From Moniliophthora roreri (taxonomy: Eukaryota; Basidiomycota; Agaricomycetes; Agaricales; Marasmiaceae), in NCBI GenBank assembly GCA_001466705.2, contig LATX02000078.1, forward strand, positions 310,001 to 374,000: a DNA stretch of 64,000 nucleotides. The letters run 5' to 3'. The position numbers were made by a program, and so were the translations under genes. The notes beneath the pieces were generated by a model. The model made no database searches and was not told the DNA's origin. It saw only the letters and a list, made by a program, of their open reading frames with translations. Position 1 is the first letter of the stretch; each line of letters opens with the position of its first letter. Shown in pieces: positions 20,486 through 31,854 of the stretch.

Positions 20486-23380
20486 ACCAGGTCAAGCTGA
20501 GGACTTAAGGTCCTAGCTTGAGCACTTAAATAGTACATGATTGACTGCTAAGTACGTTCTAGTTGAAGAGGCAGAAACTCTATCTTCTATGAAGAACTGC
20601 TACATGCTATCTTCACTCTAAAATGCACTCTAAAAGGGCCTCTGCAACTAAAGAGCTGCTACAAAACCCATACACACACACACAACACACACCAAAACCC
20701 ACAATAGAGGCTTCCAAGAGTGATAAAGCACTGTATAAGTCTACTAGGAGACTGAGTCTATCTCAAGTGCAATTCGGAGTGTCAAAGGGGACAGAACCCT
20801 TTATATTTCAATTGGTTGGTTATAACCAAATGTATACAGTGAGGCAAGATATATATACAAATCTCGGCTTGACTAGAAGTGACAGACTGGCAACTGCATA
20901 GAGACTTGGTCTATAAAGCTGCATGGAGGTCTAAATCGACGCTGCATGAGGCTATAGGGTGCAAGTACCAGTTGGTGCTTGAGCCTGCATCTACAAGTAC
21001 AGCTCTTTATATACAGAATGATAATTGGAAATAACAAAATAAGAGATAAACGAATGTGATCTAGTTTTAGGGTATAAATTGTACATGTTCATGCATAAAA
21101 GTCTGATTCCACATAGCAATTAGCTATGTTGGGTATATTTGGTGACCAAATGGTCAGACTATTGTGTTTTTGGACCCTGCACAGAGTGTTGCTGGGTCTA
21201 ATGATCCTTCCATATAGCTACTTCTGTGTAGCCACTGGTTCTGGACTGGCCTCGTATGTGGGTATTGCTTTCCTTTCCGCTGGTTTACTCATGTGTAGCC
21301 ACTTTCTACCATCAGATTGGTGGATATTATACTCTAAACATCCATTGTATTCAATCTCCTTCTGTCCTGCATACAATTGTGTGAGTCATTTTTGATTTCC
21401 TATGTGTGCATTGCCCATCATTAGTCCCATGTACACCTGAATAGGTCATTATATCTGCTTTGGAGTGTCTTCGAAGCTCCATGTAGGAACAAGTTCCAAC
21501 TGTGTATTAGTTTTGATAGTAATAATAAAGCATTCAGTCTATTGACACATTATCATGCAATGTGATCACAAAGTGAACAATCTAGTGCACTTAGATTGTG
21601 GATCCTGCTGATATCTATTCCTTTGTATTCAGAATTAGTGGTTTCTGGCCTGTTTTATTGACCAAGGACCCTTACAGCAATGCTTCACTGTAATGTAGAG
21701 GGCTAGTATAGTCTACTAACCTCATCTAAATTGTGTTACAGTGTCAATTATTAGACTTATTAGACTCAGTGCTTAAGCTTAGACACTGTATTAGAGCTCT
21801 TGGGTTATCAAGTCATATGAATATCACATGTACTCTTGGCTCTTTTTCTAGTATTTGACATGAAAAGTACACAATTTCATGTCTAGGCCAAAATTAGGCA
21901 CATCACTGTTTGAAAATATTACACTTCCATGCTGCTCCACACAGTTCCTGCCTTCTCTGTCTACTATCATCTGCTCTGTGGACATGTAATATGCCTCCAT
22001 TCTCATTCTAAAATGTATGCATAAGCTCAGCTGTGCTATCTTCTCATCATACAGCTTTGTCTTCTGCTTTTCTGTGATACAGGCACCTCTCTAGTAACCA
22101 ATCGTCTATATTCATCTAATTTAATATTGGTATCTCAAATATCCCCTGCCAATAATTTGTCATTCCCTGTTTCATATCCATTTCTTGGTAATATTCTTGT
22201 TGATGTATCATCAAAGGCTTTTATTCTTCCTTCAAGTTGGGTATGGATTGAAAATATTGTTAAAAGTCAAAATATTCCCTTTGGTATGCTTTCAATAGAG
22301 AGGTGTGATGTGATGTAGTTCCCTACAGGTTTCAGGATGCTTCTCTGTGTTCAGATTCACTGTTTATTTTCATACTAACAGTGGTCAGATACCTCTGTAT
22401 GGCCTACCATCAACTATTACTCTGCTAATATTTTGTATCCTTCTCTACTACTTGCTTTGACTAGCTGCTCAGGGCTCACACTAGTCCTTAATTCCCTTGT
22501 ATATTTCATTTTCAACTATAAAAGTGCAAAATATTCTCTATTTGCATGTGAAACAAAAGGTAAAAGTTATGCATATCACCACTATTGAGATCTGAGCTAC
22601 CTTGCTCAAGCTTCAGGAATGATGACCTGGAAAATTTCATGACCTTGCACAAATGAATGGATGTAGGGAACAGTGCTGCTTGCCTTCACTGTAGGTGACA
22701 TGTGCAGTGTCTTGGTGTATTTGTTCAAGAAGTTTGAAGCCGGGGCATTCATTTCCATGGGTCCATATACAAAGCTGTGTCATCATGAAGACAATGTGCT
22801 AGAAAATACCAATACAAAAAGCAGCAAAGATTATCAGGGAGACATATCTCATTCAAATTACCATACACCCACCTTCTGCATGCTCTTCTACCTCTCCTAC
22901 ATGCTCTCCTACTCCTCCAACACACTCTCCTACCTCTCCTACATGCTCACCTACATGCTCATCTACACCTCTTGCCCAATGTCTTGATCAACTCTGGCCA
23001 CAGCACTTGCTAAGCCCATTTCCTGACCTGAGTGTGATTGATCCTCAGATTCTGAACGCCACGCCTCCACCTGGTTGCATTTCTATCACCAATCCCAACT
23101 TGGGTCCTGCTGATGATGTCACTGGCAACTAACCCAAGTGAGCCAGACTCCCACTGTTACGTTACTTGTGCAGCAATGTCAACTAACCACTTCAAGAGAT
23201 ACGATCTCTACAGAAGTAGTCCTTCAAGTTCAAGTTCAAGTTTGTTCAGCAGTTGCTGAAGTTCAGAAATCCTTCGATCATTGCGTTAACACAAGTTAGA
23301 ATTAACCAGGTCAAGCTGAGGACTTAAGGTCCTAGCTTGAGCACTTAAATAGTACATGATTGACTGCTAAGTACGTTCTA
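20486..23380 (+). repeat. Tandem repeat unit 1 (about 2.8 kb) ending in an LTR fragment
   Basis: The unit starts in LTR sequence (20486-20561), continues through an AT-rich core and repeat family R, and ends with an LTR fragment (23155-23380). The next unit starts again at 23305, so the period is 2819 bp. Bases 20486-22462 match 23305-25389 almost exactly except for one 108-bp block absent here. Short identical ORFs in each copy (for example 21126-21395) have no known domain. Confidence 0.85.
23155..23380 (-). repeat. Truncated LTR of the element-1 family
   Basis: 226 bp matching bases 27792-28017 of the solo LTR, then an abrupt change of sequence after GTACGTTCTA. The copy at 20486-20561 ends at the same point, so the break predates the duplication. 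Confidence 0.85.
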
Positions 23381-25389
23381 GTTGAAGAGGCAGAAACTCT
23401 ATCTTCTATGAAGAACTGCTACATGCTATCTTCACTCTAAAATGCACTCTAAAAGGGCCTCTGCAACTAAAGAGCTGCTACAAAACCCATACACACACAC
23501 ACAACACACACCAAAACCCACAATAGAGGCTTCCAAGAGTGATAAAGCACTGTATAAGTCTACTAGGAGACTGAGTCTATCTCAAGTGCAATTCGGAGTG
23601 TCAAAGGGGACAGAACCCTTTATATTTCAATTGAACAGCTTAGATTGGTATAAGATGATAGAGCCTAAAGACTCTAGTTAGGACAACTCAAGTATGACAC
23701 TTAAGTCACGAAGTATAGGTTTTAAAATGAGTGGTTTATTGGTTGGTTATAACCAAATGTATACAGTGAGGCAAGATATATATACAAATCTCGGCTTGAC
23801 TAGAAGTGACAGACTGGCAACTGCATAGAGACTTGGTCTATAAAGCTGCATGGAGGTCTAAATCGACGCTGCATGAGGCTATAGGGTGCAAGTACCAGTT
23901 GGTGCTTGAGCCTGCATCTACAAGTACAGCTCTTTATATACAGAATGATAATTGGAAATAACAAAATAAGAGATAAACGAATGTGATCTAGTTTTAGGGT
24001 ATAAATTGTACATGTTCATGCATAAAAGTCTGATTCCACATAGCAATTAGCTATGTTGGGTATATTTGGTGACCAAATGGTCAGACTATTGTGTTTTTGG
24101 ACCCTGCACAGAGTGTTGCTGGGTCTAATGATCCTTCCATATAGCTACTTCTGTGTAGCCACTGGTTCTGGACTGGCCTCGTATGTGGGTATTGCTTTCC
24201 TTTCCGCTGGTTTACTCATGTGTAGCCACTTTCTACCATCAGATTGGTGGATATTATACTCTAAACATCCATTGTATTCAATCTCCTTCTGTCCTGCATA
24301 CAATTGTGTGAGTCATTTTTGATTTCCTATGTGTGCATTGCCCATCATTAGTCCCATGTACACCTGAATAGGTCATTATATCTGCTTTGGAGTGTCTTCG
24401 AAGCTCCATGTAGGAACAAGTTCCAACTGTGTATTAGTTTTGATAGTAATAATAAAGCATTCAGTCTATTGACACATTATCATGCAATGTGATCACAAAG
24501 TGAACAATCTAGTGCACTTAGATTGTGGATCCTGCTGATATCTATTCCTTTGTATTCAGAATTAGTGGTTTCTGGCCTGTTTTATTGACCAAGGACCCTT
24601 ACAGCAATGCTTCACTGTAATGTAGAGGGCTAGTATAGTCTACTAACCTCATCTAAATTGTGTTACAGTGTCAATTATTAGACTTATTAGACTCAGTGCT
24701 TAAGCTTAGACACTGTATTAGAGCTCTTGGGTTATCAAGTCATATGAATATCACATGTACTCTTGGCTCTTTTTCTAGTATTTGACATGAAAAGTACACA
24801 ATTTCATGTCTAGGCCAAAATTAGGCACATCACTGTTTGAAAATATTACACTTCCATGCTGCTCCACACAGTTCCTGCCTTCTCTGTCTACTATCATCTG
24901 CTCTGTGGACATGTAATATGCCTCCATTCTCATTCTAAAATGTACACATAAGCTCAGCTGTGCTATCTTCTCATCATACAGCTTTGTCTTCTGCTTTTCT
25001 GTGATACAGGCACCTCTCTAGTAACCAATCGTCTATATTCATCTAATTTAATATTGGTATCTCAAATATCCCCTGCCAATAATTTGTCATTCCCTGTTTC
25101 ATATCCATTTCTTGGTAATATTCTTGTTGATGTATCATCAAAGGCTTTTATTCTTCCTTCAAGTTGGGTATGGATTGAAAATATTGTTAAAAGTCAAAAT
25201 ATTCCCTTTGGTATGCTTTCAATAGAGAGGTGTGATGTGATGTAGTTCCCTACAGGTTTCAGGATGCTTCTCTGTGTTCAGATTCACTGTTTATTTTCAT
25301 ACTAACAGTGGTCAGATACCTCTGTATGGCCTACCATCAACTATTACTCTGCTAATATTTTGTATCCTTCTCTACTACTTGCTTTGACT
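23381..25389 (+). repeat. Tandem repeat unit 2
   Basis: Second copy of the 2.8-kb unit. It contains a 108-bp block (about 23634-23741) missing from unit 1 and bounded by ATTG on both sides. It ends at the N at 25390 in the middle of repeat family R. Confidence 0.85.
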
Positions 25390-25571
25390 NAGACATAGAA
25401 AGCAAATGAACAGTAGACTTGACAAGATTTGCAGCTAGCACATTTTACTATGTTCCCAGGGCCAAGTTCACAGACCAGGTCATGCTCATGGCATTCTGCA
25501 CAAGTCATGTTGACACTGAGATCAGCCTGAAAATAAAAGAAGATAAACAAAGATAAAAGAAGATGAAACAA
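25344..25571 (-). CDS. Fragment with a Zn2Cys6-like cysteine cluster
   Basis: The minus-strand frame contains cysteines at residues 24, 27, 34, 44, 47 and 54. This spacing, C-X2-C-X6-C-X9-C-X2-C-X6-C (25502 to 25410), equals the fungal Zn2Cys6 pattern, though extra residues typical of the family (basic residues after the second Cys) are absent. A TTATTTTCAG immediately upstream suggests a splice acceptor near 25528, so this may be an internal exon. The frame runs across the N at 25390 and is not reliable beyond it. It lies among repeats and may be transposon-encoded. Confidence 0.35.
   Translation of the reverse strand: MFHLLLSLFIFFYFQADLSVNMTCAECHEHDLVCELGPGNIVKCASCKSCQVYCSFAFYVXVKASSREGYKILAE
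25390..25390. other. Single ambiguous base marking a probable assembly join
   Basis: Left of the N the sequence stops inside repeat family R, which elsewhere (22462, 27099) continues with AGCTGCTCAGGG. Right of it is unrelated sequence. Confidence 0.7.
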
Positions 25572-25586
25572 GTATACATACCCCAG

Positions 25587-26432
25587 TGAAGATGCTCAAA
25601 AACCTATGCCTCTACTGTGAAAACACAAGGCCTGTGGTGCCAAAATACCCCCAAAAAAGGTATATATAAGTTCTTGATTCTCAGTTTTGTTTTACAAGTT
25701 GGTTCGGCATGGTTCACTTTTACCGCAATGTCAAGAATAATTCTCAATGTCTCACTCAGTAGTTCAGAGACAGTTGCCTTCAAAACAACTTCTCAGATCA
25801 AGATTGGGGTTTGTTTTGTATAATATTTATTTGGTTTGTGGTTTTATTAATCACTTTGAAAGCTGTACCTGAATATAGCCCTCTTAGCTATGTTCTGCTG
25901 TACCTGAATATAGCCCTCTTAGCTATGTTCTGCAACAATTCTCAAGAGGACAAATCTTCTAGACACTGCTAGCCTGAAACCCTCTCTGATTCATGTTGAA
26001 ACACCAGACTATACTGATGCACATCAGCTACCCTCTTAGTAGACTGATACAATATTCTTCTTATCAGAAAACACACCTCTTGCATTAAAAACTAAGCTCT
26101 TCCTAGCTTTTATTTATATCTCTGGTTTGGAGTACAATCTCAGGTCTCAACTAGCCTGTGCCTCTTGCACAACTGAATAAGCTAGAGCTCAAAGTGATTG
26201 AAAAATACTGATTGCCAGTAGCTCTTCTACCTGAACAACAATGTCATACACTCTGGTAATCAGTAGGCAGTATCTCTCCTGCCTTCCACCTACAAAACAT
26301 GTCTTCTTATATACTCTACAACATAAATAATCTAATATATCTGTCACACATACAAATAAAACTGAGTCAGGTGCTAAATATTATATAAACTGAGCTGTGT
26401 TTGGTAATTTCTCTGTCACAGTGTCCAATTGT
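25587..26432 (+). repeat. Repeat block P, copy 2
   Basis: Matches 19599-20484. Here the block continues without an N into bases 26433-26547, which occur only once in the window. Confidence 0.85.
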
Positions 26433-26547
26433 GGTCAGGCTTCATAGCCATAAACTCTTTTATTCTTTTTCTCTGACAATTGTGCAGTCTCCTGACACTA
26501 ATCATTTGCAATTTTCTCTATCAAATGGCTCTCCTTCCAACTCTGTT

Positions 26548-27791
26548 TGAAAATATTATACTTTCATGCCGCTCTGCATAGTTCCTTCATTCTCTGTCTA
26601 CTATCATCTGCTCTGTGGACATGTAATATGCCTCCATTCTCATTCTAAAATGTATGCATAAGCTCAGCTGTGCTATCTTCTCATCATACAGCTTTGTCTT
26701 CTGCTTTTCTGTGATACAGGCACCTCTCTAGTAACCAATCGTCTATATTCATCTAATTTAATATTGGTATCTCAAATATCCCCTGCCAATAATTTGTCAT
26801 TCCCTGTTTCATATCCATTTCTTGGTAATATTCTTGTTGATGTATCATCAAAGGCTTTTATTCTTCCTTCAAGTTGGGTATGGATTGAAAATATTGTTAA
26901 AAGTCAAAATATTCCCTTTGGTATGCTTTCAATAGAGAGGTGTGATGTGATGTAGTTCCCTACAGGTTTCAGGATGCTTCTCTGTGTTCAGATTCACTGT
27001 TTATTTTCATACTAACAGTGGTCAGATACCTCTGTATGGCCTACCATCAACTATTACTCTGCTAATATTTTGTATCCTTCTCTACTACTTGCTTTGACTA
27101 GCTGCTCAGGGCTCACACTAGTCCTTAATTCCCTTGTATATTTCATTTTCAACTATAAAAGTGCAAAATATTCTCTATTTGCATGTGAAACAAAAGGTAA
27201 AAGTTATGCATATCACCACTATTGAGATCTGAGCTACCTTGCTCAAGCTTCAGGAATGATGACCTGGAAAATTTCATGACCTTGCACAAATGAATGGATG
27301 TAGGGAACAGTGCTGCTTGCCTTCACTGTAGGTGACATGTGCAGTGTCTTGGTGTATTTGTTCAAGAAGTTTGAAGCCGGGGCATTCATTTCCATGGGTC
27401 CATATACAAAGCTGTGTCATCATGAAGACAATGTGCTAGAAAATACCAATACAAAAAGCAGCAAAGATTATCAGGGAGACATATCTCATTCAAATTACCA
27501 TACACCCACCTTCTGCATGCTCTTCTACCTCTCCTACATGCTCTCCTACTCCTCCAACACACTCTCCTACCTCTCCTACATGCTCACCTACATGCTCATC
27601 TACACCTCTTGCCCAATGTCTTGATCAACTCTGGCCACAGCACTTGCTAAGCCCATTTCCTGACCTGAGTGTGATTGATCCTCAGATTCTGAACGCCACG
27701 CCTCCACCTGGTTGCATTTCTATCACCAATCCCAACTTGGGTCCTGCTGATGATGTCACTGGCAACTAACCCAAGTGAGCCAGACTCCCAC
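26548..27791 (+). repeat. Repeat family R, direct copy
   Basis: Matches 21911-23154 at a constant offset of 4637 bases. It includes the iterated CTCCTACATGCTC-type words at 27520-27600 and is interrupted at 27791 by the solo LTR; the family continues at 28183. Confidence 0.85.
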
Positions 27792-28182
27792 TGTTACGTT
27801 ACTTGTGCAGCAATGTCAACTAACCACTTCAAGAGATACGATCTCTACAGAAGTAGTCCTTCAAGTTCAAGTTCAAGTTTGTTCAGCAGTTGCTGAAGTT
27901 CAGAAATCCTTCGATCATTGCGTTAACACAAGTTAGAATTAACCAGGTCAAGCTGAGGACTTAAGGTCCTAGCTTGAGCACTTAAATAGTACATGATTGA
28001 CTGCTAAGTACGTTCTACGTAAGTGGTAACAATTGGCTAAATAGTAAGCAGACAGGTGTAATGTCTGTCAACGTCAGCATATGAATAAATATCAATTACA
28101 TCATGAGAAGGAAAGGGGAGCTGGGAAGATGTATGAGTCCGATGGAAAGAGAAGCATAGGTAAAAGAAAAAGAAACATAACA
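27792..28182 (-). mobile_element. Solo LTR of the element-1 family
   Basis: A full 391-bp LTR in reverse orientation (plus-strand ends TGTTACG and CATAACA), the same length as the LTRs of element 1. It is flanked by the perfect target duplication CCCAC (27787-27791 and 28183-28187). The unoccupied site survives in the inverted repeat copy at about 17670-17690. Solo LTRs arise by recombination between the two LTRs of an inserted element. Confidence 0.95.
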
Positions 28183-28602
28183 CCCACCCCTGCTCTTAAA
28201 TCCATTACTTGACCTACCAGCTAGAGCTGTGAAGCCAAAGAAGGGCTGTAGTGGAGGAAAGAAAGATGAGGGACATAGGGATAATGTGACTGACAGAGAT
28301 AGTGCAGCATCAGGGTTCTGTCCCAGGCCTAAGCCTGCTTATCATAGTGCTGTGTCTTAAGTACCATTTGTTTCACCAGCTGTGTAGATAGTCTGAGTCA
28401 AAGTGAATGGAGCAAAAATTATATGTATTGGATGCTGGCCTATATACAGAAACAGCTGAGGTATGAACAAAAGATCTTGTGCCATTATAAAGGGTGTCAA
28501 TGAGGAAGAGTTGAACATCCTGCACTTGAAAGTCCTTGTATCATCATGACTATGAGGTCAAATTAATGAAATAATAATTAATTGAAAAATTTGGGATGCT
28601 AA
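28183..28602 (+). repeat. Repeat family R, remainder after the solo LTR
   Basis: Reverse complement of about 17200-17660. It contains the same CTGTCCCAGGCCTAAGCCTG word and the ATTAATTATTATTTC-type end. Bases 28603-28931 that follow show no identifiable feature. Confidence 0.7.
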
Positions 28603-28931
28603 TACCACTTAAATGTGCTACACAAAGAGCTGATCTGTTGATCAGATCCTGCTCTCCTATTGTATATGTGTGTGTGGTGATGTGCAGAGTGTGGTTTGGC
28701 ATGATCAGAGTTACTGCACTTAGACTCTATTTGATGTTTGTGCTCCAAATAAGTGTGTATTCGTTTATCAACATAGAGACTACAAGGATATATTTGTTTA
28801 ATAATTCATTTTTATTGAGTGTTTTCTGGTTTCTACTATCTCAATCAAGCCTAAATACAACAGCCAATTGCGCTAAGGTGATGGTAAGACTACTCTGAAG
28901 TAATAACCCAAGTAATCAAAGACTACAGTAC

Positions 28932-29619
28932 CATCAGCAAAATAGACACCTAAATATAATAAATTATAATGTATTTTGCTGATTTTAGTTCATTATAATA
29001 AATTAAAATCAAGCAATGCTATTACAATACATTAAAATGCATTAAAATGAGACTGGTGTTATTATAATCCATTAAAATACAATAAAATGGGACGGTATTA
29101 TTATAGTGTATTAAAATGCAATAAAATGAGACAGAGTTATTATAATGTAGTAAAATAGATTGTAACAGAGGCAATCAAAACAGTGCATTTTTATGCCTTC
29201 CAGAGGACAGAGAGAGGACTCTATAAAGTGAAGGGAAGCTTTTGGTTGGGGATTTGATCAATAGAAACAGCAAGGGGGTGGAGATAGGTCTTTTGAGTAA
29301 GGGGATATATGGCACTGTGGTACAGTGGTCTTGAGCACCTGATGGCTGCCAAGGTCGCTGACTAATCCACCTTGAGGTCGAGGGTTCGACTTACAGAGGT
29401 TGCAACAAATAAATATTATTTCTTTTTGTCTCTGACCCCCAGGTGGGGCTGATGCATTAATAATGGCTGAAATACATTATAATAGCCAGAATACATTATA
29501 ACCATTTTGCTTCATTTTAATCCATTAAAATACACCATAATGATTATAATGTATTTTGGCCATTATAATGTATTTCACTCATTTTATTCCAATATATTTA
29601 GGTGTCCATTTCACTGATG
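28932..29619. mobile_element. 688-bp non-autonomous element with 27-bp terminal inverted repeats
   Basis: Bases 28932-28958 and the reverse complement of 29593-29619 match at 24 of 27 positions (both start CATCAG and contain GACACCTAAATATA). The interior is filled with degenerate ATTAAAATGCATTAAAATG words and a tRNA-like segment, with no credible coding frame. No clear target duplication was found. It marks the border between the repeat compartment and the gene island. Confidence 0.6.
29311..29403 (+). repeat. tRNA-derived SINE-like segment
   Basis: An A-box-like word (TGGTACAGTGG) near 29318 and a B-box-like word (GGGTTCGAC) near 29382 occur at tRNA-like spacing, but the stems do not pair. 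It lies inside the element with terminal inverted repeats, so it may be a nested SINE. Confidence 0.45.
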
Positions 29620-30211
29620 CCGTTTTCAACTGTGAAGTACATCACTTGGATACAGTCACTGGGAGGTGCACTACGTTTGGATTGCCGGTCCGATCTCGGT
29701 TATACATGTCTGTTGGAAACCGACAGTATCTGTACGCTTCTCTTTCACTCTCGCTCTATCGATCTGATAGTTCTCATCAAGTGTCAAACCTTACAGTTTT
29801 GACTTGACACCGTCAAATTCGGTGCCACCCGTATTTAGCGCCCGAGTTATGTTTAGCTGGTGGCCTGTGGGTTTGGCCTTTCATCCACATCCCGAGATTT
29901 AATAAATGTTTGGAGTACATGACATCGTGATGGGCGTTCCCGGGCAGTGCCAGCTCACCCCGAGGAATAGCAACTCAATAATCTGTATCCGGGTAAGTCT
30001 TGAACTTCCCTGATCAGTCCAAGCTGAACTTGACTCCGAACTGAAGGCCGGTTTATAAAAAGAATATCGCTTTCCCGTGGACGCTGTCCATCATTCACTG
30101 GCACCACCTCTTGATGATCACTCAACAAGTTCAGAGGCGACAGTCAGTTCTTTTCCTGTCTCTTTCTGTAATAGGGTCTGATTCAACACGGTACAACAGC
30201 GGCATTGGCAG

Positions 30212-30218
30212 TATAAAC
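30212..30218 (+). promoter_or_regulatory. TATA box of the first seven-TM gene
   Basis: TATAAAC lies 57 bases upstream of the ATG at 30275, the same spacing as in the paralogs. The rest of 29620-30211 is intergenic, with another TATAAAA at 30054-30060. Confidence 0.5.
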
Positions 30219-30274
30219 TTAGCAAGGAGTAATGAAGGATTCATCTCGTCATTTCGAGTCCCGTCTTTTGAACC

Positions 30275-31854
30275 ATGCCGCCGACCCTTTCTGACGAGCT
30301 TGGTGCCTATACCACGGTAAACGAAGTCATCGTCTTTCCGATCTCCACCTTGTCGGTACGACCGCCATTCATGTTCGTTTTTACAGTTTGGCTAATGCAA
30401 GAAATTGTATCAGGTCATGTACTTCATATACGGTATGCCCAATGACACAATGGTGGACTGAAGCCAACAACTTCGTTATCAGGTTTCTATGTTCTGCTCT
30501 TTGGAGTGTGCTTCTACATGATGCGCCGTCAGGGACCTGATGGTGAACATCTCAATGCCAGCTTGTACCTTTGGCTTGCGACAATCCTCTTCATGTTGAC
30601 GACCATTTTCATCGTGGCCTATACAATGTCCCAGATTTACCAGACCCTCGTCTTCTTTACTGCCGCGAAGACCGGGAACTATGAGCGGCTTGCACAGTAC
30701 TTGGTTCGTGATGTCGAAAAGACTGCTCTCCTGTGAGGCATGCGTTTCCTGATACGTTTGCTCATCGTTAACCGCTAATTCAAGCTCACTGAAACAAATA
30801 GTATCCGTCCTTCTGAAGTGCGTATTTCCCTTGTCATCAGCTGTTCTGCGATGCTGATGTCAGTAATCATGTAGTATCACGGCGGAATGCATGCTTGTGC
30901 GTGTTTCATATCATGGACATGCTCCGGGCCTCCCACTTAAAATCCATTTCGCAGATCCATCGATGCTACCTTATCTGGGACTCAAAGAAACGAGTTGACA
31001 TACCCTTGATAATAGCATCGATACTCTCGAATGGTGCCTACATCTCCTTCTGCTCCTCATTCTCGCGTTACTGATGATACCCTTATTAAGGAGTTGGGAT
31101 TGTCTGCGCGATAACAGTAACAATTGGCAGTCGCAATTTAGCCAATCAGTCAAATTATAAAATTTTCCTTGTCGGCGACATCACCTCTGGTGTATATAAC
31201 ATCAGTAGTGCCGTTGTCAATGGCGTGCTTACTCTTCTGACAGGCAAGTTTGTTGTTCTAGATGGCTTTTTTCAGGATGCTTACCCACTTCCTACACAGC
31301 TGGGCGGATATGGTGGATACACCGAGGAGTCCGTGCTCATGGTATCCACGCGTCCGATACATTCATTCAGTCGGTCTCTCGCATTATGTGAGTGGGAATT
31401 CAGAAGCTTAAAGCCCCACACTCATCACCCTTTCCTTACAAGACTCGAGTCTGGGATAATCTATCCGATATGCATCGTCGCAACACAAATTGTGACCAAC
31501 ACTGCAACTCCTGACGTTATGCCTTTCGACTTTTTCCCACTCACAGTTCTCAGCGCCGTAAGCGACCTCTCTTCCGAAACATGATCACTGTTCTAATAGT
31601 AATACGACTCACAGGGAATCGCACCGACGCTGATTATGGTTCGTGCAAGGCTGGGAAAGAACGTCGAAAACCTACAGGACATGTTGTCTGACATTCGATT
31701 TACCAGTCAAGCGTCGCCGAGGGAAGTAACAGTAAGATCCCAGGCGCAGGTCTACTCGATTGGGATCAAGAGCCTCAGTAGGGAGCCAGCAGAAAATGGG
31801 GGAAGTGAAGAGCAGATAGTCAACGGGAAGGCGGACAGGGAGATCACGGTTTGA
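30275..31854 (+). CDS. Seven-TM integral membrane protein, paralog 1
   Basis: Ten-exon model, 359 residues: exons 30275-30355, 30414-30432, 30483-30732, 30785-30817, 30875-30896, 30955-31033, 31091-31243, 31300-31387, 31443-31557 and 31615-31854. Every junction keeps the frame, and exon lengths repeat in four paralogs. Intron 7 (31244-31299) uses a GC donor (GCAAGT). Seven hydrophobic segments are visible, the first across exons 2-3 and the last across exons 9-10. The signature A-G-R-I-W-W-I-H-R follows TM5, and a cytoplasmic-looking tail starts RARLGKNVENLQ. This is an expanded fungal membrane-protein family without an established function. Topology resembles a GPCR, but no ligand or G-protein motif was recognised. 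Confidence 0.85.

Noticed and set aside
20623..20901. Small protein starting MHSKRASATKELLQ, repeated at 23442
   Set aside because: The two copies differ after the 108-bp indel with loss of the shared C-terminus, as expected for non-coding repeat DNA.
22673..22987. 104-codon ORF present identically three times (also at 27310 and within the inverted copy)
   Set aside because: It is part of dispersed repeat R, and its C-terminal half is a translation of short iterated CTCCTACATGCTC words. Identity between copies reflects DNA duplication, not selection.
29311..29403. Functional tRNA gene
   Set aside because: A and B boxes are present, but the acceptor and T-stems do not pair and there is no usable anticodon arm.
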